NCBI GenBank assembly: GCA_040954595.2
Contig: CM082593.2
Span: 5,952,001 to 6,016,000, forward strand
Source of the DNA: Balanoglossus misakiensis
Taxonomy: Eukaryota; Hemichordata
Reading direction: 5' to 3'
DNA: 64,000 nt
Under the pieces are notes generated by a model that did not search any database, was not told the origin of the DNA, and saw only the letters and a program-made list of their open reading frames with translations. The translations under genes and the position numbers were made by a program. This document shows, piece by piece, positions 1 through 13,405 of this stretch (positions within the stretch are counted from its first letter, which is position 1; every line of letters starts with the position of its first letter).

Positions 1-1368
1 ACCAGGGCATCAGAAATGGCGAAATTATTAATTATTAGTATTAATGCGTTCGTTTTGTGATAAATGGCCGTGCAGTCGGATGTTTTACTGAAATCGTTAC
101 TGGTTTACACTGGAAGAGCATCCGGTGATCGCGAAGAGCTTTTTTCCAAACAAGTTCTGGTGATCTATTGGCGATATTTTGCCATTTTTACTTGCAATCG
201 CGTTTGATATATATTGAGCGGGTAATCCTCTCACCTAGATGCAAATGTCCGTTCACGACAACTGCTTCGGTCAGATCCAGTTCTTTTTGTACAATCCACA
301 AAAAGAAGAGCATTTTGCCGCATGATATAAAGTATTTAGAGTCAATGCATTTCAAATTCAAGAATATTTCAAATTCAAAATGGCTGACAAAGCGAAAAAT
401 TCGAATCGTTTGCTTTGAAAAATAGGACTGTTATAGACCTGGCCTGGCGTTTTCAGTTTGTCAAAATGTTACAATAGTTAATTAAATATAGGGAAGGGTG
501 GGGAAACGACATCCAATCTGATCAAAACGGGTCCCAGAGGAGCTTATCGTCGTTAACGACTTCGACCTTCAAGTTGAAGTGTACCTTTTCAAGTCACAAG
601 GGGAAAATACACGAATCATCTTAATTAATTTGCCGGAATCCGTGACATCAATTACTGAAAGTGGGGTAGAAGTTGATGATCAGCTGAGTCCTGCCTTCAT
701 CGACATTGGAAAATTGTAAAACAGGAAAAAACAACATGAGAACTCGTGATACATTTATCGAACATTTTAATACCAAAAATACTATTATAATAATACATAG
801 CCTAAAACTCTGGGGATAGGAAAAGTGATTTATATGGTTGAATACCATGTCCATGATGGTATATTCAAAGATTCTGACGTCATAATACAAAAATACCAAT
901 GTTCACCAAAATACAGTTCAAACGAATATATTTAATATGAAATTAGTAAAGAGTGTGCCAGTTTTAATAAAATGCAAATTTTAGAGGCAACCGAACAGTG
1001 TCGCTTGTCAAAAGGGGTCATGGTGGGTCACTTACTGTACAAGTTTTTTTAATTTTTAAAGTTACATTTAATAAAGTTATGTCGGCTACAACTTAGAATA
1101 CTAAGATCGAGAAATTAAATAGTATGTAAATGTCAGAACGAAGAATACTTGTTGTTATTTGAACAAGCCAAAGAGAGTCTGTCCCGTGCTTTTGAAAGAA
1201 AAGCAAGCACACACTTGAAACACTTTCTGAAAACAGGACAAAACTTCCAACACAATGTTCTGCTGCAAACGGCAGAATTTGGTGCAACATAAAATGGTAA
1301 ACTTTTTTTGATAATATTTACATCATTCGAAAGCGGTGATTATTATTTTTTTTTTATTTTTTTTTGCT
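1..1368. other. Region downstream of the nlz stop codon
   Basis: This AT-rich stretch probably holds the 3' UTR of the minus-strand zinc-finger gene plus intergenic DNA. A T-rich tract just beyond the stop codon (1341-1365) contains the complement of AATAAA, so cleavage could be very close to the stop. The short open frames here have no recognisable protein content, and I see no RNA gene. Confidence 0.5.
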
Positions 1369-3825
1369 TCAGTGCGGTACAGCTGTGGGCAGCCTTTGTT
1401 TTAGATCGAAGTATTGGTAAGGGGAGTAATAGGCAGCTGTCGGCAGCGGAATAGAACTGTACGCGGCAGCTGCCGGCGAGGCAGCTGGTCCGAGGCCGCT
1501 GGTTTTATAAGGGTGGTAGCGCAGCGTGCTGAGGGGACTCAGCGCGCCACCTGTTAGGCTGGGTCTGGTCAGGGCAGTGGCCGGACTGGCCGCGGCGGAC
1601 GCGTAATAGAAGTGGCACGGGTTCAGGGCGCCGGCGATGGAGGTGGCGATGGCGTGTGTCGATAGGCTCTCGCTGCTCGACATGGTGTGAGTCCGCAAGT
1701 GCTGCAAGAGCTCCTCGCTGGTGGCGAAACGCTTGCCGCAACTCGTCGCCCCGGAGACCCAGTTGCACACGTGATCACGCCCCGGTGCCATCTGGGTGGC
1801 TGCCGGCAGGGTCATGGTATGCGGGTACAAGTAGGATGGCGTTGTGGAGGCTCCGTGGTTCGGGAAAGCGTATGTGGTGGGGAAGTGGGTTCCTGCCAGT
1901 GGTAACGCGATGGGAATTGCGCCGTTGATGCCTGGTATCGAGGGTGTGTCGTGTCGACACTGGGTACAGTTAGCCGCTGCAGCCGACAGCTGAGCGTTCT
2001 GACAGTTTTTGCAAAAAGGGTCACTACAAATTGGCATTAGAGTCGTTCCTCCGTCGCTTGTCCTCACACGAGCGTACGCGGCGGTATAGGGCGCCGACGC
2101 AGCCATGATGGGGCTGCCACCGAGACTGTTCTTCGACGGTGTACAATGCGCTGCCGCTGCAGCCATGGCAGCCCTCATAGTTGGGCTGGCTGAGTTCGGG
2201 TCCGATACAAGTGGTATTGCGTGTCCGATAACTTGTGGGGTACATCCGCAGTGGCTGGTGGCCGGGGCTGGCACAGTTCCCGCGGCGGGCACAGGCACTA
2301 ATGTCGGTGGGGCTTGGAGACCGGCCACTGGGCTGCCTTCTCCCTTGTATGCGTTGCTCGACTGGACTTTGCTGCTCGACTCGTGGTGGTTCACCTCGAC
2401 GTGCATACTGCCACAGCTAAGGCTGATTCCGGTGTGACTGATATGGTTGGCACTGGGGCTGCTCGACGGCGGGCTGTGGCAACTTTTCGGGGACGACGCC
2501 GCCGAGTTGGTCGCCGGTTCTCTCTTGTGCGGGGATGCGGCGGCCGCGGGCTTTCCGTCACTGCGCGAAGTTGGCGTTACCGCGGTAACGGGCGACGACG
2601 ACGTGCGACCTTTGGACGTCGGGTAGATCAGTTTGGTGATCTCAGCATCCCCCTCGCGGATTTCGGTCTGCTTGTAAGGCGTGAACGACGACCTGCTGCT
2701 CCCGGTAACGCTGACTGAAGTGTTAGTTTTCTCGCTGGCCGAAGTACTCTTACTCGTCAGCGATTCAAAGGTTTGCTTCGTGTCGGAGCTGACGTTGGAC
2801 GGTCGCGGAGGGTCCGGCTTCCCAATGCTGCTGCACGTCTGCGCCAGTAACGCCAGCGGACTTTTCTTGGCATCATACTGTAAATAAAGAGTGAGAAAAG
2901 AAAATTAGCCCGACTTAGGTCTCGAGCGAAAGATATTTCATCGTATTTTAACGACTGGGCCGAGTGGTAAAGGGTGCGTAGGCCTCATAAATCTTAGTGT
3001 CGTAGAGTCAAGAGGGAGAAATATATCATGATCGCTTTTCACAGACACCGTGCACAAAGATACCCACGTAGCACTGTTAAAAATAATACGATAGCGACTT
3101 TTAGTTTCAGTGGCCACAGTTTCTACAATTCTCGTCCAAGCATACAGATTTGGTTAAAATCAACCACTTCATAAATAAAATGGCCTGGGAACGAGCGTTT
3201 GGCTCCATTCGCAGTCTCTAAATTTAGACACGTTGTACTTTTATCCCATGCAAACGCCCAACAATCGCGAAATAATGTGGGTAGTTGTTATTTTCGTACT
3301 CTCAAAATGTCGTGTTTTGTTATTTAGGCATTTTAAAGGCCGGGATACGAACAGAGTTGATCATATTATCGGTTCTGTGCGTTTCCATACTGGTACCATG
3401 AAATGGGTCCATTAGATGTATTGCGCACGCGAAACCTGTATTTTTTTTAAAACACCGAACACATTTAGAACTGAAATCGACAGACAGAGCGTCGCTACAC
3501 GGCATAATGGCAATAACAAACACGTTAAATCCGTAAATAGTACCATTAATATGTGATGGTTTTCGAATGGGGAAAATGGTGAAACGCGGTACATAGCGAG
3601 TAATACCGAGTTCACATCGTTGTATACTGGACAGACAGTGGATTGTAAACTTACCGTTGGCGGAGTCGGGAGCGGCTGCAGATATTCCGTGTGTAAAATG
3701 TGCTGGGATCGTGCGCTCAACATCTTGATGGCTCGAATTGGAATTCGCTTTGCCTGTCTCTCTGGATCCGATCGTGGTTTTTCTTCGTAATTTTCCAATG
3801 GTTTCACCAGAGCAAAATTGCTCAT
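1369..3825 (-). CDS. nlz: NET-family C2H2 zinc-finger repressor (Nlz / ZNF503 / ZNF703 / Noc / Elbow)
   Basis: Two coding exons, 3655..3825 and 1369..2877, join in phase 0 (GT-AG) to give 559 residues. The start at 3825 was chosen because the homologous region begins soon after it; an in-frame Met at 4014 lies upstream. Exon 1 carries the family N-terminal block RIPIRAIKMLSA...EYLQPLPTPP. Exon 2 opens with the NET 'SP' motif DAKKSPLALLAQTC (residues ~59-72). An FTPY sequence follows in place of the FKPY Groucho motif, then a Buttonhead-like CSDPFCKNC box (~341-349), one atypical C2H2 finger with CNW...CGKRF...HLRTH (~426-454), and the family C-terminus with RYHPY and YYSPY. NET proteins are nuclear co-repressors that use Groucho and histone deacetylases in patterning; the single finger is thought not to bind DNA alone. 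Ala- and Pro-rich stretches are typical. The vertebrate paralogues ZNF503 and ZNF703 both descend from such a gene. Confidence 0.93.
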
Positions 3826-6800
3826 GACCTGACAGCACTGATCGCTAGGCAAGAATGCGCTGGTTTGCTCGAAACCACACAAGTTTCCCTGTGAAGCATG
3901 CCGCCCCTCCAGACAACACACAAAAACACAAATTTGCCGACAACACTTCAACTTCCAGCAGTGAATTACTGCCGAGATGAAAGCTGGCCACCGACAGCCA
4001 ACCAGACTTGACAAATGGAGCGCATCGCCGACGCGATTCGTCGGCGCTTCAACGTAGCTGTCAAAATGACGAGAAGCCGACAGTTACTCGTCACCACGCC
4101 CCGCCCGTCTTATTATCATCCACCAATTACAGGCGATTACAAGGAATACATTTTGGCACAATTCCAGGCAGTGATCAGAGTGTGTAATCAATCATTTCTA
4201 TGTGATGGCTGTCAATCGTCTCTGATATATGTCACCCATTGTTGATGATTACATGGCCTGGGTAATTTGAAAAAGTTTTTTTCAAAAGGCCAGTGAATCG
4301 CCGAAAGTAAATCGGCCTGTGTGAGCTCAATTTGTCCGACAACAAAGGGGATCCCGCTAACTGCAGTATGCCACACTTAACGCCGTATTTATTGATGCGG
4401 ACTTGCATTTAGGCAAACACAGTGACGAAGGTTAAAATGTTTTGTGTAGAGAAGGCTCCCTGAGTATTGTATGTACCATGTCGGCAAGCTTCAAAGGGCT
4501 GCCACCCTATCGAGATGCTTATCGCTTATCAATCAATCAATCTGTAGCGAGCAGGGTGTTTTGAAACAGATGGGAATTGACGTGTTGAAAGATCTGACAA
4601 GACGATGTTGACAGCTAGCTCAGACGAGCGGCGAACTTCAAAGCGCCGCGTCTTAAGATGCGTATCTGCCGCAATAAACACTGGCCCGTTTCTTATCTCG
4701 TTGATGACGGACCGAGATAATGCCAGTCCAACCTAAACTTTATATTTCGTCAAGTGTCCACAGAAAAGGGGTGACTTTGACTGATGGCTGTAGGCCTGCT
4801 GTCAGTGGATGAGCGAGTGTGTGGCGGCGAAGTCGTCAAACGGTGTCTTTCAAAAATATTAGCTTGCTCAGGGCAGTTTTTGTAGGGAGAATTGATCGGT
4901 GCCGTTTTGTTTGACAGCGTTCGGCGGTGAAACTACAGATGCATTAGCCGGGATTGGGGGCTGGGTGCAGGAGACAGCGATATTTCGGGCCACACAGACT
5001 CTCGAACAGTCCGCGGTCACTCTTTCGTCGTGCCGGCGTTTTGCGAGTGACGCATCAAAATATCAGCGGAAAATTGATCAGTCCCATTTGTCTGTTGTCG
5101 TTTTTTTCTCGCTCGCTCGCCAAAACCGTTGTGAAACCAGGCGTCTATCTGGAACTCTCGGCAGCGTCTGCCAGTCGGCTCGGTTTGAGGGGAAAAGCGG
5201 TGGAATTGTAGCGCATACGTGATTTAAAATCGTTGGATGTCATGGGTTACAGCTGCTGCCGTATCTTTATTATACGGCAAAAAAGATTGAATTTCAGAAT
5301 AATTGGACCGCGCTATGTTTTGAAGCGGTGTGGGGGAAGCTAGGAGTCTCTCTGGCAATTGTGACGGGAGAGAAAGGGAGCCAGCTCCTTGAATCGTGCC
5401 CACGTCAGCGGTGTATAATACGAGTAGCGCTGATCGCAGGCAATACTATAGTGTCGGCAAGTATCAAAGCCGGGCCGATTCAATCAGTCCTGTACACTTT
5501 TCTCTTCAATTTCTCATGGCGGAAATGCATTTGTGAAAAATCTAACACTCTCCAAGGAACGCGACGTAGCCTTAAGCTGAACACTTGTATAAGGTTGAAA
5601 TTCGTCTGTGAAAGGCACCAAATTACACTAATAAGGCATCTATGGTGTGCCAAAAACAACAATTAGAAGAGCTCTGTGAAATATTGCGCAGAGATGGCAA
5701 ATTGTTTTGTTGCGTAGACAGCTTTAGTGCTTGGTATTCCTTTGAAGTCGCCGACTGGCGGTGTACACAGAAAGGTTGATCAAGTAGAGAGTAAATCTAT
5801 GTCTATCAGACACGTCACTTCGAACAATACGATTATTAGACGGGCCCTCCCACTCTATTTATCAACCGGGTTTTGTACTAGACTGGCGTTCACGCTGCGC
5901 TTAGCCCCACACAATAACAACATTCCGTACACAGAAAGAACCGACAGACAGCCATCTCCAAAAATACTCCAAAAATCGAAGCTCTGATTGGGGAGCAAAA
6001 CAGGCATGAAAACGAAGGCTTTGATCACGCCAGCGACTACCGTCACGGTGCTCTCGTGTATCGACTGACGATTGACGGATGGATTGAGCGCAGTTTGGCA
6101 CGTAGCCAGCGAGGAATTCTCACCATGGCGTGAAAAATGTCGTATTTTTCATGCGGGTTTTTTTTTTTACGTCTGTAGTAAAAATGTTTAATGCATGGCC
6201 GGATGTGAACTGTCCCGTCGTTACGATCAGAATGATTTATGGCCCTTCACACTTTATTGTGTGTGTCACATCCTGACTGATTACAGATATTTTAGTAGTC
6301 CATAAGCACGCCCTCTCATGGTCATTTGTGTGTATAGGGTCAGTGACGGACAAGCGCGGCGCCTTTGAGGTCATCACTCATTGCACCTCGATACCAAATA
6401 CACGTCATCGAATGATACCACGTTTTAAAAATCACTGGTATTTCTCACATGCTTTCAGATAACTCCAAAAGCGGTTTCGCGAGGCCGACCACCGAAACCA
6501 GTTCACACTTTTCAGCGGTCGTCAGCAACATTTGATACAAAGAATTTCCACTTTCCATAATTAATATTCAATCAATCAAGTTTTTAAAAAAAATTAGCGT
6601 TACAGTATACCAGTTTTGAAAGATGGGCTTAGGTATTGTTTCCGTCGTTTATAAAAAAATGCAATTATATTTGCATTCTCCATCGTTTATAAAATGCAAT
6701 TATTTTTGCAATCTACAAAAGCATTTCGTCGATCATAATAAGTAAAAAACAGACGGACACATTTTATTTATTTAATTTATGTCTGTAGCTGTCAGGCCAC

Positions 6801-8029
6801 CAGCAGGCATCTCAAAGACGGAACCGTGACTAGAAAAAAAAATCATGTGTCTAAGGGGTGTGAAGAGAATTTCCAAGGCGGCGGAAGACGATTACAAGCC
6901 AGAAAACAAGCCCGGCAGTATCAGTGCGCAAATTGACGGCGAGATGCGTAGACTCGCAGCAGGTGAAATCGGTTTCTCGTTTTGGCGGTATTTTGTGTAT
7001 GAGAGCGGCCGACAGAAAAGACTTGCCGCCTGTAATCAGTCCGAGTAATTTGGGTTGCTGTTAGCAAATACGGTAGTCGCACCAGGGAAGCCCGCTAAGA
7101 GTACGGCCTGGTAAATATTCGCGTAGTCGTAGGGTGTCGGACCGGTTGCTTTGAACTCTGTTGGCTGCTCTCAGCATGCCAAATTCCCGTCGACCCAGAC
7201 AAAACGCTCTCCTTGTGTGTTTGTTATATCTATTTACAAGGGGACATTGCAGTGCACTCGATGGTCGGCTTCGTAGGGATACCTCTGTGTCTAGAGCTTC
7301 ATTTCACATTCTTGTCTCGTCAGATCTGAGACACATTCATTCAGTTGAGTTTGGCCCCGAATTCTTACAGGCAACTTAGAACCTAAAGCAAGAAAAACCA
7401 CCAACGCCATTTTTCCCCACTCAGCTACAGAAGGAACAAAAGTACTAACGCGCTTATTGAGTACCAGTCGCACATATCCAGTTTCGCAACCGTCTCCAAT
7501 ATTAGTGGACACCGAATTGGGGAATTTTCAGATCCACGACATGCTGTGAGCTTGTGGTGTCGTCGACACGTTTTTACACTGGCGGTCGCTTTCTTTCGGG
7601 AAAGTTTTTTTTTCTCTCTCTTTCTGACGCGCGGTCTGTGTGGTTTAGCCGCTATCGCACAGGGTGGTTTCCACTCCCCAAAGTTGTTCTCACCGTCGCC
7701 TTGTGAGCTGTCAACCGTGAACTATGAAAGTTCTCGCCACTTGTTGGCGTCAAATAGCAGGGTGGAGTACATTTACAGAAGAAGCCATTCTTTTGGAAAA
7801 TATTTCACCATAAATAAATTTCAGTAAACCACAAAACTGCGACTAAAAACCTCACTGCGTGTAAAACGTTACGCTTTGCTCGCTTCAAATTCAGTTCCCA
7901 CCAGCTTGAATCAAAACCAGAAAGAGACCACACTTGATTGGTTGGTGGCCAACCATGGAACCTGCAAGTGGCCAATGAGAGACGTTGTTCAACGTGTCAT
8001 TGATTTGTTGATTTTCACACTTTATTAAC

Positions 8030-8039
8030 CTGTCAATCA
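8030..8039 (-). promoter_or_regulatory. Possible PBX-PREP/MEIS composite site upstream of nlz
   Basis: The minus strand reads TGATTGACAG, the decamer preferred by PBX-PREP heterodimers. A TGACAG-type half site follows about 12 bp away (near 8050). A single site this short occurs by chance, so it matters only as a candidate in a gene-free region beside a patterning gene. Confidence 0.25.
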
Positions 8040-9160
8040 ACCGTTATTTTGACAGACTCGCCGCTTCCGCTGCCGACTTGTACATCGTTCATAGCCCCAT
8101 AACGGTTTAAAATAACTTTACACAAAGACCAAGCCTAATAACTTGAGTCAACAGTTACCATAGCAACAACCCACCAGATTAATTCCTGTTTACGCGCCAT
8201 TTTTCGCTTGAAGACCAAATATGTTTAGCGCACGCCCAGTTGGTAGAAGACATACCATTTCCACACTGAAATGGCGCATTATATAAACATTATTTTACTC
8301 ATTATCGCATACTTCATTTATATGTTCGTCCCAGGCTTAATTTGTTCCAGATTCATTATTTTGAACGCGTTTTTTATTAATCAGGGGATTTCTATAATGT
8401 GGGGGAAATATACCCTTGTCAATTTGTGATTGATTGAGATCTGAAATCTCATGAAATAACGACCCACTCGTTTGGAGGACCCGGATTTGACAAGGCCAAG
8501 TACACTTGAACTTGTGACGAGTTACACTTGTGTCGCGCTCATGACCGTCACAAAATGCTCATATCCGCTTCCCTTTATCTATTACTTTCTGGTCTATGTT
8601 TGGCTTGAAAACTGGACGTCTTCAATGTGTAGGCGCTTTCCATTCGCGCTTTTCTGTTCTTTTCAGAGGGCCCTAGATCGGCTTCTGTCCAGTGCGAGGG
8701 TTCTACGGCGGCACTCTCTCTGATGCCTGGGTGTCAATCAATCTCAGCGCTGACATTTTGAAGGTCTTGGTTGCTTGGAGACAATCTGTTGTTGGAAGCG
8801 TAACCAGTCACGCGCGCGTACGATTCGTTGGTGGTCAGATATAAACCATAGAGATGGCCAAAAGTGACAATTGAGGGGGAAAAATGAGTAAAGAAATCGT
8901 GATCATTTTCTTTTCCATTGATCATGGCTATTTTTGGTCCAATGTATTAGTACTCTGTGCTGTGATATTTTGACTTTCATTCATTAATTCATCGATCCGA
9001 TTTTAATCAAGATTTTCGATCTCAACCCTGAAACAGCTTCAGCCAAGTAAAAGTGTGACGAGAAACTGTTCTGAATTGCTTGTGTGCAAAATGGGAGAAA
9101 ACCGACACCACAAAGACATGCAAAGTCCTTTCTGCCACGAACCCAACGCGCACGCGCAAT

Positions 9161-9181
9161 CCCCCCCCCCCCCCCCCCCCC
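9161..9181 (+). repeat. Homopolymer C tract (21 bp)
   Basis: An uninterrupted run of 21 C, within the gene-free region. Such tracts are length-polymorphic and prone to sequencing error. Confidence 0.95.
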
Positions 9182-11863
9182 GTTGTTATCGACCAGTTTC
9201 ACACAAAAATACCGGTCGAAATTATGACTGCGCGCTTTCTGGAGAGAAAAAAAATACCGCCAGTGTTGGTTTTGATTTGCGGGTGGTCTAGTCGTCATGG
9301 TGTGGTACCGTCTAGCCTATCACTCCTTGCCGAAATCTGCAACCAACCGACATACTTCCCATATTTGCCTAGCGCGAACTCCTCGCCCGTCCCTCTGCAA
9401 GATATCGGCCATGTTGTTTGGCCCGCAGCGCTGATAAACTTCACAGAGACTCGCCGACGCAATTAACATAAGGTTCCCTACTTGAGACTTGACTGTTATG
9501 TGTTTGCAGCGTACTGATATGGGCGTGTCTGTTCTCACTTTTCAGGCCAACACCAGCGTGCGGACGCCGCATCGAATCCCAGCCAGGCACTCCTACGTCC
9601 CTCCAAGGCATCGCTCCCCTGGGTATCACGCTGTTTCCGTCAAAGGTTATTCAAAATCCCATAGAAAGTGGCGCACAGGGCATTTCCACTCCACCAGGAA
9701 TAACCACCCAGTTATTCGTATTTTTTTTCCTTCGGAGTATAAAACATTTCACTCCCGGCAAACTTCTTACTTCGTTGATCAAATCTTTAACAGGTTAGTG
9801 TTTTTTCTCAAGTGTCTCTAAGCGCCACTTTGCTGTTTTCCCGCCACCACTTCAAGCTCTTTTCTTCGACAGGTTCGTAGACTCCTGTGTGTTTTTGTCC
9901 CTTGTAGTATAGATGCTATCCTCAATACGCCGAGGCGCTTTTTATGTATAGACCAATATATGTCACCAGATAACCCGAGCTGTACTCAAACGCTGGTGGC
10001 GCTCTAACCAAAAGATGCGCCTCAGCGGGATTCGATACTTCAGCCCTGCCCTCTGCCTAACAGTTCGGTCCTTTGATGAAAGAAGCAAATGAATTTTGGA
10101 GAACACAGTTTGCGCCTAAGTGCAAAGTATTTGAAGACTGCCTTAGAAGCGTCTGCAATCCATAGGAGTTTCTTTTCATGTGATGAATATTTTATCCTGA
10201 GACAAACACTGAAAACGTTGCAACCATAAGAATATCCGACAAACGCCTCACAGCAATGCAAAAACGGGTGTTAAAACAAAAACATTACACGGGCAATGTA
10301 CTTAGATTGAAAAACGAGACTTCACCGCTCTCCCTCGACTAATACGTCTATCTACGGTGACGGATTGTCTGGCAGTCCACTGACAGTCTGGTGATCATTC
10401 CGAACCTTTGAGACGGAAGACACGATCTCCAAAGGATTTTAATGAAGTCAAGTCACGGGTTTGTGCAATCATTTTTTTACCAGGATTCCCGAACAGTGAA
10501 AAAAAACACCCTTACGGGCTTAAGTATGGGTCCGCCATGCAAAGTCTTATCAAGACTGAACACAGGCTTGGAAATCTGTACACTAGTATTGTGGCGGTCG
10601 GATTTACACATCAATTGTTTTGACTGCAGGCAAAAGACGCGCATCGATAGCAGCGCCGGGTCAGTTCTACGAAACGCAGATAAAGCGGGAAGTCTCAGCG
10701 TTTATCTTCCTCTCACGACTCGGGGCCAAGTGAAAGCAAAAAATATTGCCGGGAAATATCACAGATAATTTCCGTGGCAGCTAGTAGCCAGGTCGTGACC
10801 GGAGAAGGATGTTCCCGGCGAAAAGGACAAGATAACGAAGGAAACGTCACCCACGCATCTACTTAACTGCGCGATTTTGAAAACTCGGGAAACTGCAAAG
10901 AGGGAAAGTAGACGCTAGCTTCCGGTCAAATTCGCAAAAAAAGAGCTTATATTATAATAGAAGGCGGCAAGTTTATTTTTTTTTCATAGGTCGACGAGAT
11001 TGGTTCCTCTCACTCGGTGCAACACATCCGTGCATTATAAATATACACACGATACTGTTCGTTCGCCTTGCAGCGGCGATTCATGATGTTTCCATGGCAA
11101 CGTGGCTGCCATGTTGAGGAAAGCGTATTAGACCAACTCTTTCACTTCGGAATCAAACGTAGCCCGCCGACCATTCAGAGTCGCAGTGAGTATTCTGCGC
11201 GACATTGAACTCGCGTTGCGGCGTCGATTTCATGATGAGTTTTCTGAAAGGGTTTAATACAACCCTGGAGACTTTTTCGTTGATAATGGGTAGTTCGTCT
11301 TTTCGCATTCCATCATGGATCACGAAAACGTGTGAATGGAGTCGGTTTCACTGATCTCATCGGGAAATGTCTTTGTTTTGTTTAGTTTTGTATTGTTCAA
11401 GTGCCCAAGAGGGAGATGCTAGTTTTAGTCAGACAGAAGGCATAACTAACGCCACACTCGAAAACTCCCGAAACAGACGTCTGAGCTGACGGAATAACGA
11501 AAAAAACAAAACAAAGTTCGTTGTTGTTGCTAGGGGGCGCTTCATATAAAAAGGCACTCGCGGACAAAGTAAAAAAAGTTTCAAGGTTCTAGCTTACAAA
11601 GTCTTAATTTTAGTCGATGCAATGATAATTTCTCATTAAAAATTAACAATTACCGCTCTATAGCTCTCTCATATCAAGGTTCTTAGATAGGCAGTTTCAT
11701 TTTTATACTCAGGCTTTAATTTACTAGTATATCATTTGCAGCTTATTTTATATCGAACAGTACATATTCATTTTGCACCCGGCTGTTTTCAATGATAAGG
11801 TCGGACCATTGCACTGGTTAATAGGAATGAAGGGGCACAAAACAAAATCCTTTATGATCGTTA

Positions 11864-11869
11864 TTTATT
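11864..11869 (-). terminator. Candidate polyadenylation signal for abcg2
   Basis: The minus strand reads AATAAA about 1 kb after the abcg2 stop codon (12880). It would give a ~1 kb 3' UTR. Other A-rich hexamers are nearby, so this is only the most plausible of several. Confidence 0.35.
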
Positions 11870-12879
11870 TCATAAATTACAGGAATAAGAATTCTTTACA
11901 TATACCTGATTAAGAAACAAGGCAGGGTATAAAATACCTGCCCCTTTGGACATCATACAAATCAGTATATTTTTCAAATGTTTTAGAGGCAAAATACCCT
12001 TAGCGAAAATCGTGCAGACTGGCAATTTCATTCCTGACATGCAGGTATGTGAAACAATCCAAAACACAGTATTGCAACATGGTTGAATTTCTCAAAAAAA
12101 AAAAAAAAAAATCAGCAAACAAAGCAAGACAAATGTCAAAAGTAAATACAGAACTGAATAGAACAATAACTTAGAATTGTAAATTGTATCCATAAGACTT
12201 CAAAATCATGAAGCTCAGCAACAACGACAATCACTAATCTTTGTAATTTTCCTAACGAGCAGAGGTGAGTCCATCCCCATAGTTACGGTCAAAGTTGAAA
12301 GGTAAAAGGTCAGTTGTAAATGTCAAAGGTTGATGGTGGGAGCATACTGATTGTCGTGTGTTTGCATTTAAACTAAAACTGAGTGCGTGTTAGACTGTTA
12401 GAGAAATTTAGAGAAATGTTAGTTACCTCTGGAAAACACTAAACTACAACCCTAGTGAAACCATGCGCTTGGTGACACAACAGCCACTTGATACATGACT
12501 CACCACAGACATGAAAATTCAATATTAACATTTCAGAAACGTTTAACAGACAGCCACCCTGGAATGTGAACTCTTACCCGTATTATAAAAGTTTCCATAA
12601 ATAAGCACTAAATCATTGAAATTATACATTACTCCTGTAATGTTTCTTGTTTATAATATTTTAGTGAGCAGTACCTGATGAAATGATAATATTAATATTG
12701 TAAGATATAAATGCTGTCTCATTCTGTGAACTTGTGCGTATGCATATTGCCATGGCAACAGAGAAACCCGTTAACCTTGTACAGAGGACACGAAGAGTCT
12801 GCATATGATGAGATTCAGTGATTATGAAACACGAAAGCATCACTGAAGGAGTTCCTTGACAACTGTTGTCATGGAGATA

Positions 12880-13372
12880 TTATTTCATCTTCGGTATTCT
12901 CCTCAAGTTGATGTAGGCGAGGATGAGAAATCCGAGGGACATGCAGGCCAGAGCCAGCTGATTGGACCAGATCCCCCAGTCAGAGTAGTCGATGTCTTGA
13001 CGGTCCAGATAGGCCGTACCCGGCTCACTGAAATCAATGCGGAAAGAAAAATAGTGTCGGTGGCACTACGCTTCCATTTGATCGGACGTATTGCGACCAA
13101 TGTGAAATCAAAATCACATGTACTAAACACTAGATCATTGTTATTGGCTTCCAGAGATCTCAATGGACTAACATTTCACCACTAGAGGGCGCTCCCCCAC
13201 GAAGACCGTTGCCATGCACAACAGTGAACTTACCAGACTGCGATGGGAGCCATGGTTGCATTGGCACCAGGAACCGTAGGAGCTGGCAGGTAATCACAGA
13301 ATACCAAGTCTCGCAACTCGACAGCGCTCAGAGTCTGCAGAAGAAATACGACCCATAAATTTTACAAGGAAC

Positions 13373-13405
<33 letters not shown>

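Larger units (their letters stand above)
3826..11863. other. Gene-free region upstream of nlz and downstream of abcg2
   Basis: About 8 kb without a supportable gene. The numerous open frames are short, overlap on both strands and have no family resemblance. The part next to 3826 should hold the nlz promoter and 5' UTR. Because nlz is a developmental regulator, the region is a candidate for its enhancers, but that is inference. I see no tRNA, rRNA or transposase. Confidence 0.5.

Noticed and set aside
2945-3010. tRNA-like A box (GGGCCGAGTGGTAAAGG) in the nlz intron
   Set aside because: No B box, no acceptor-stem pairing and no anticodon arm follow at the right distance; at best a fragment of a tRNA-derived short element.
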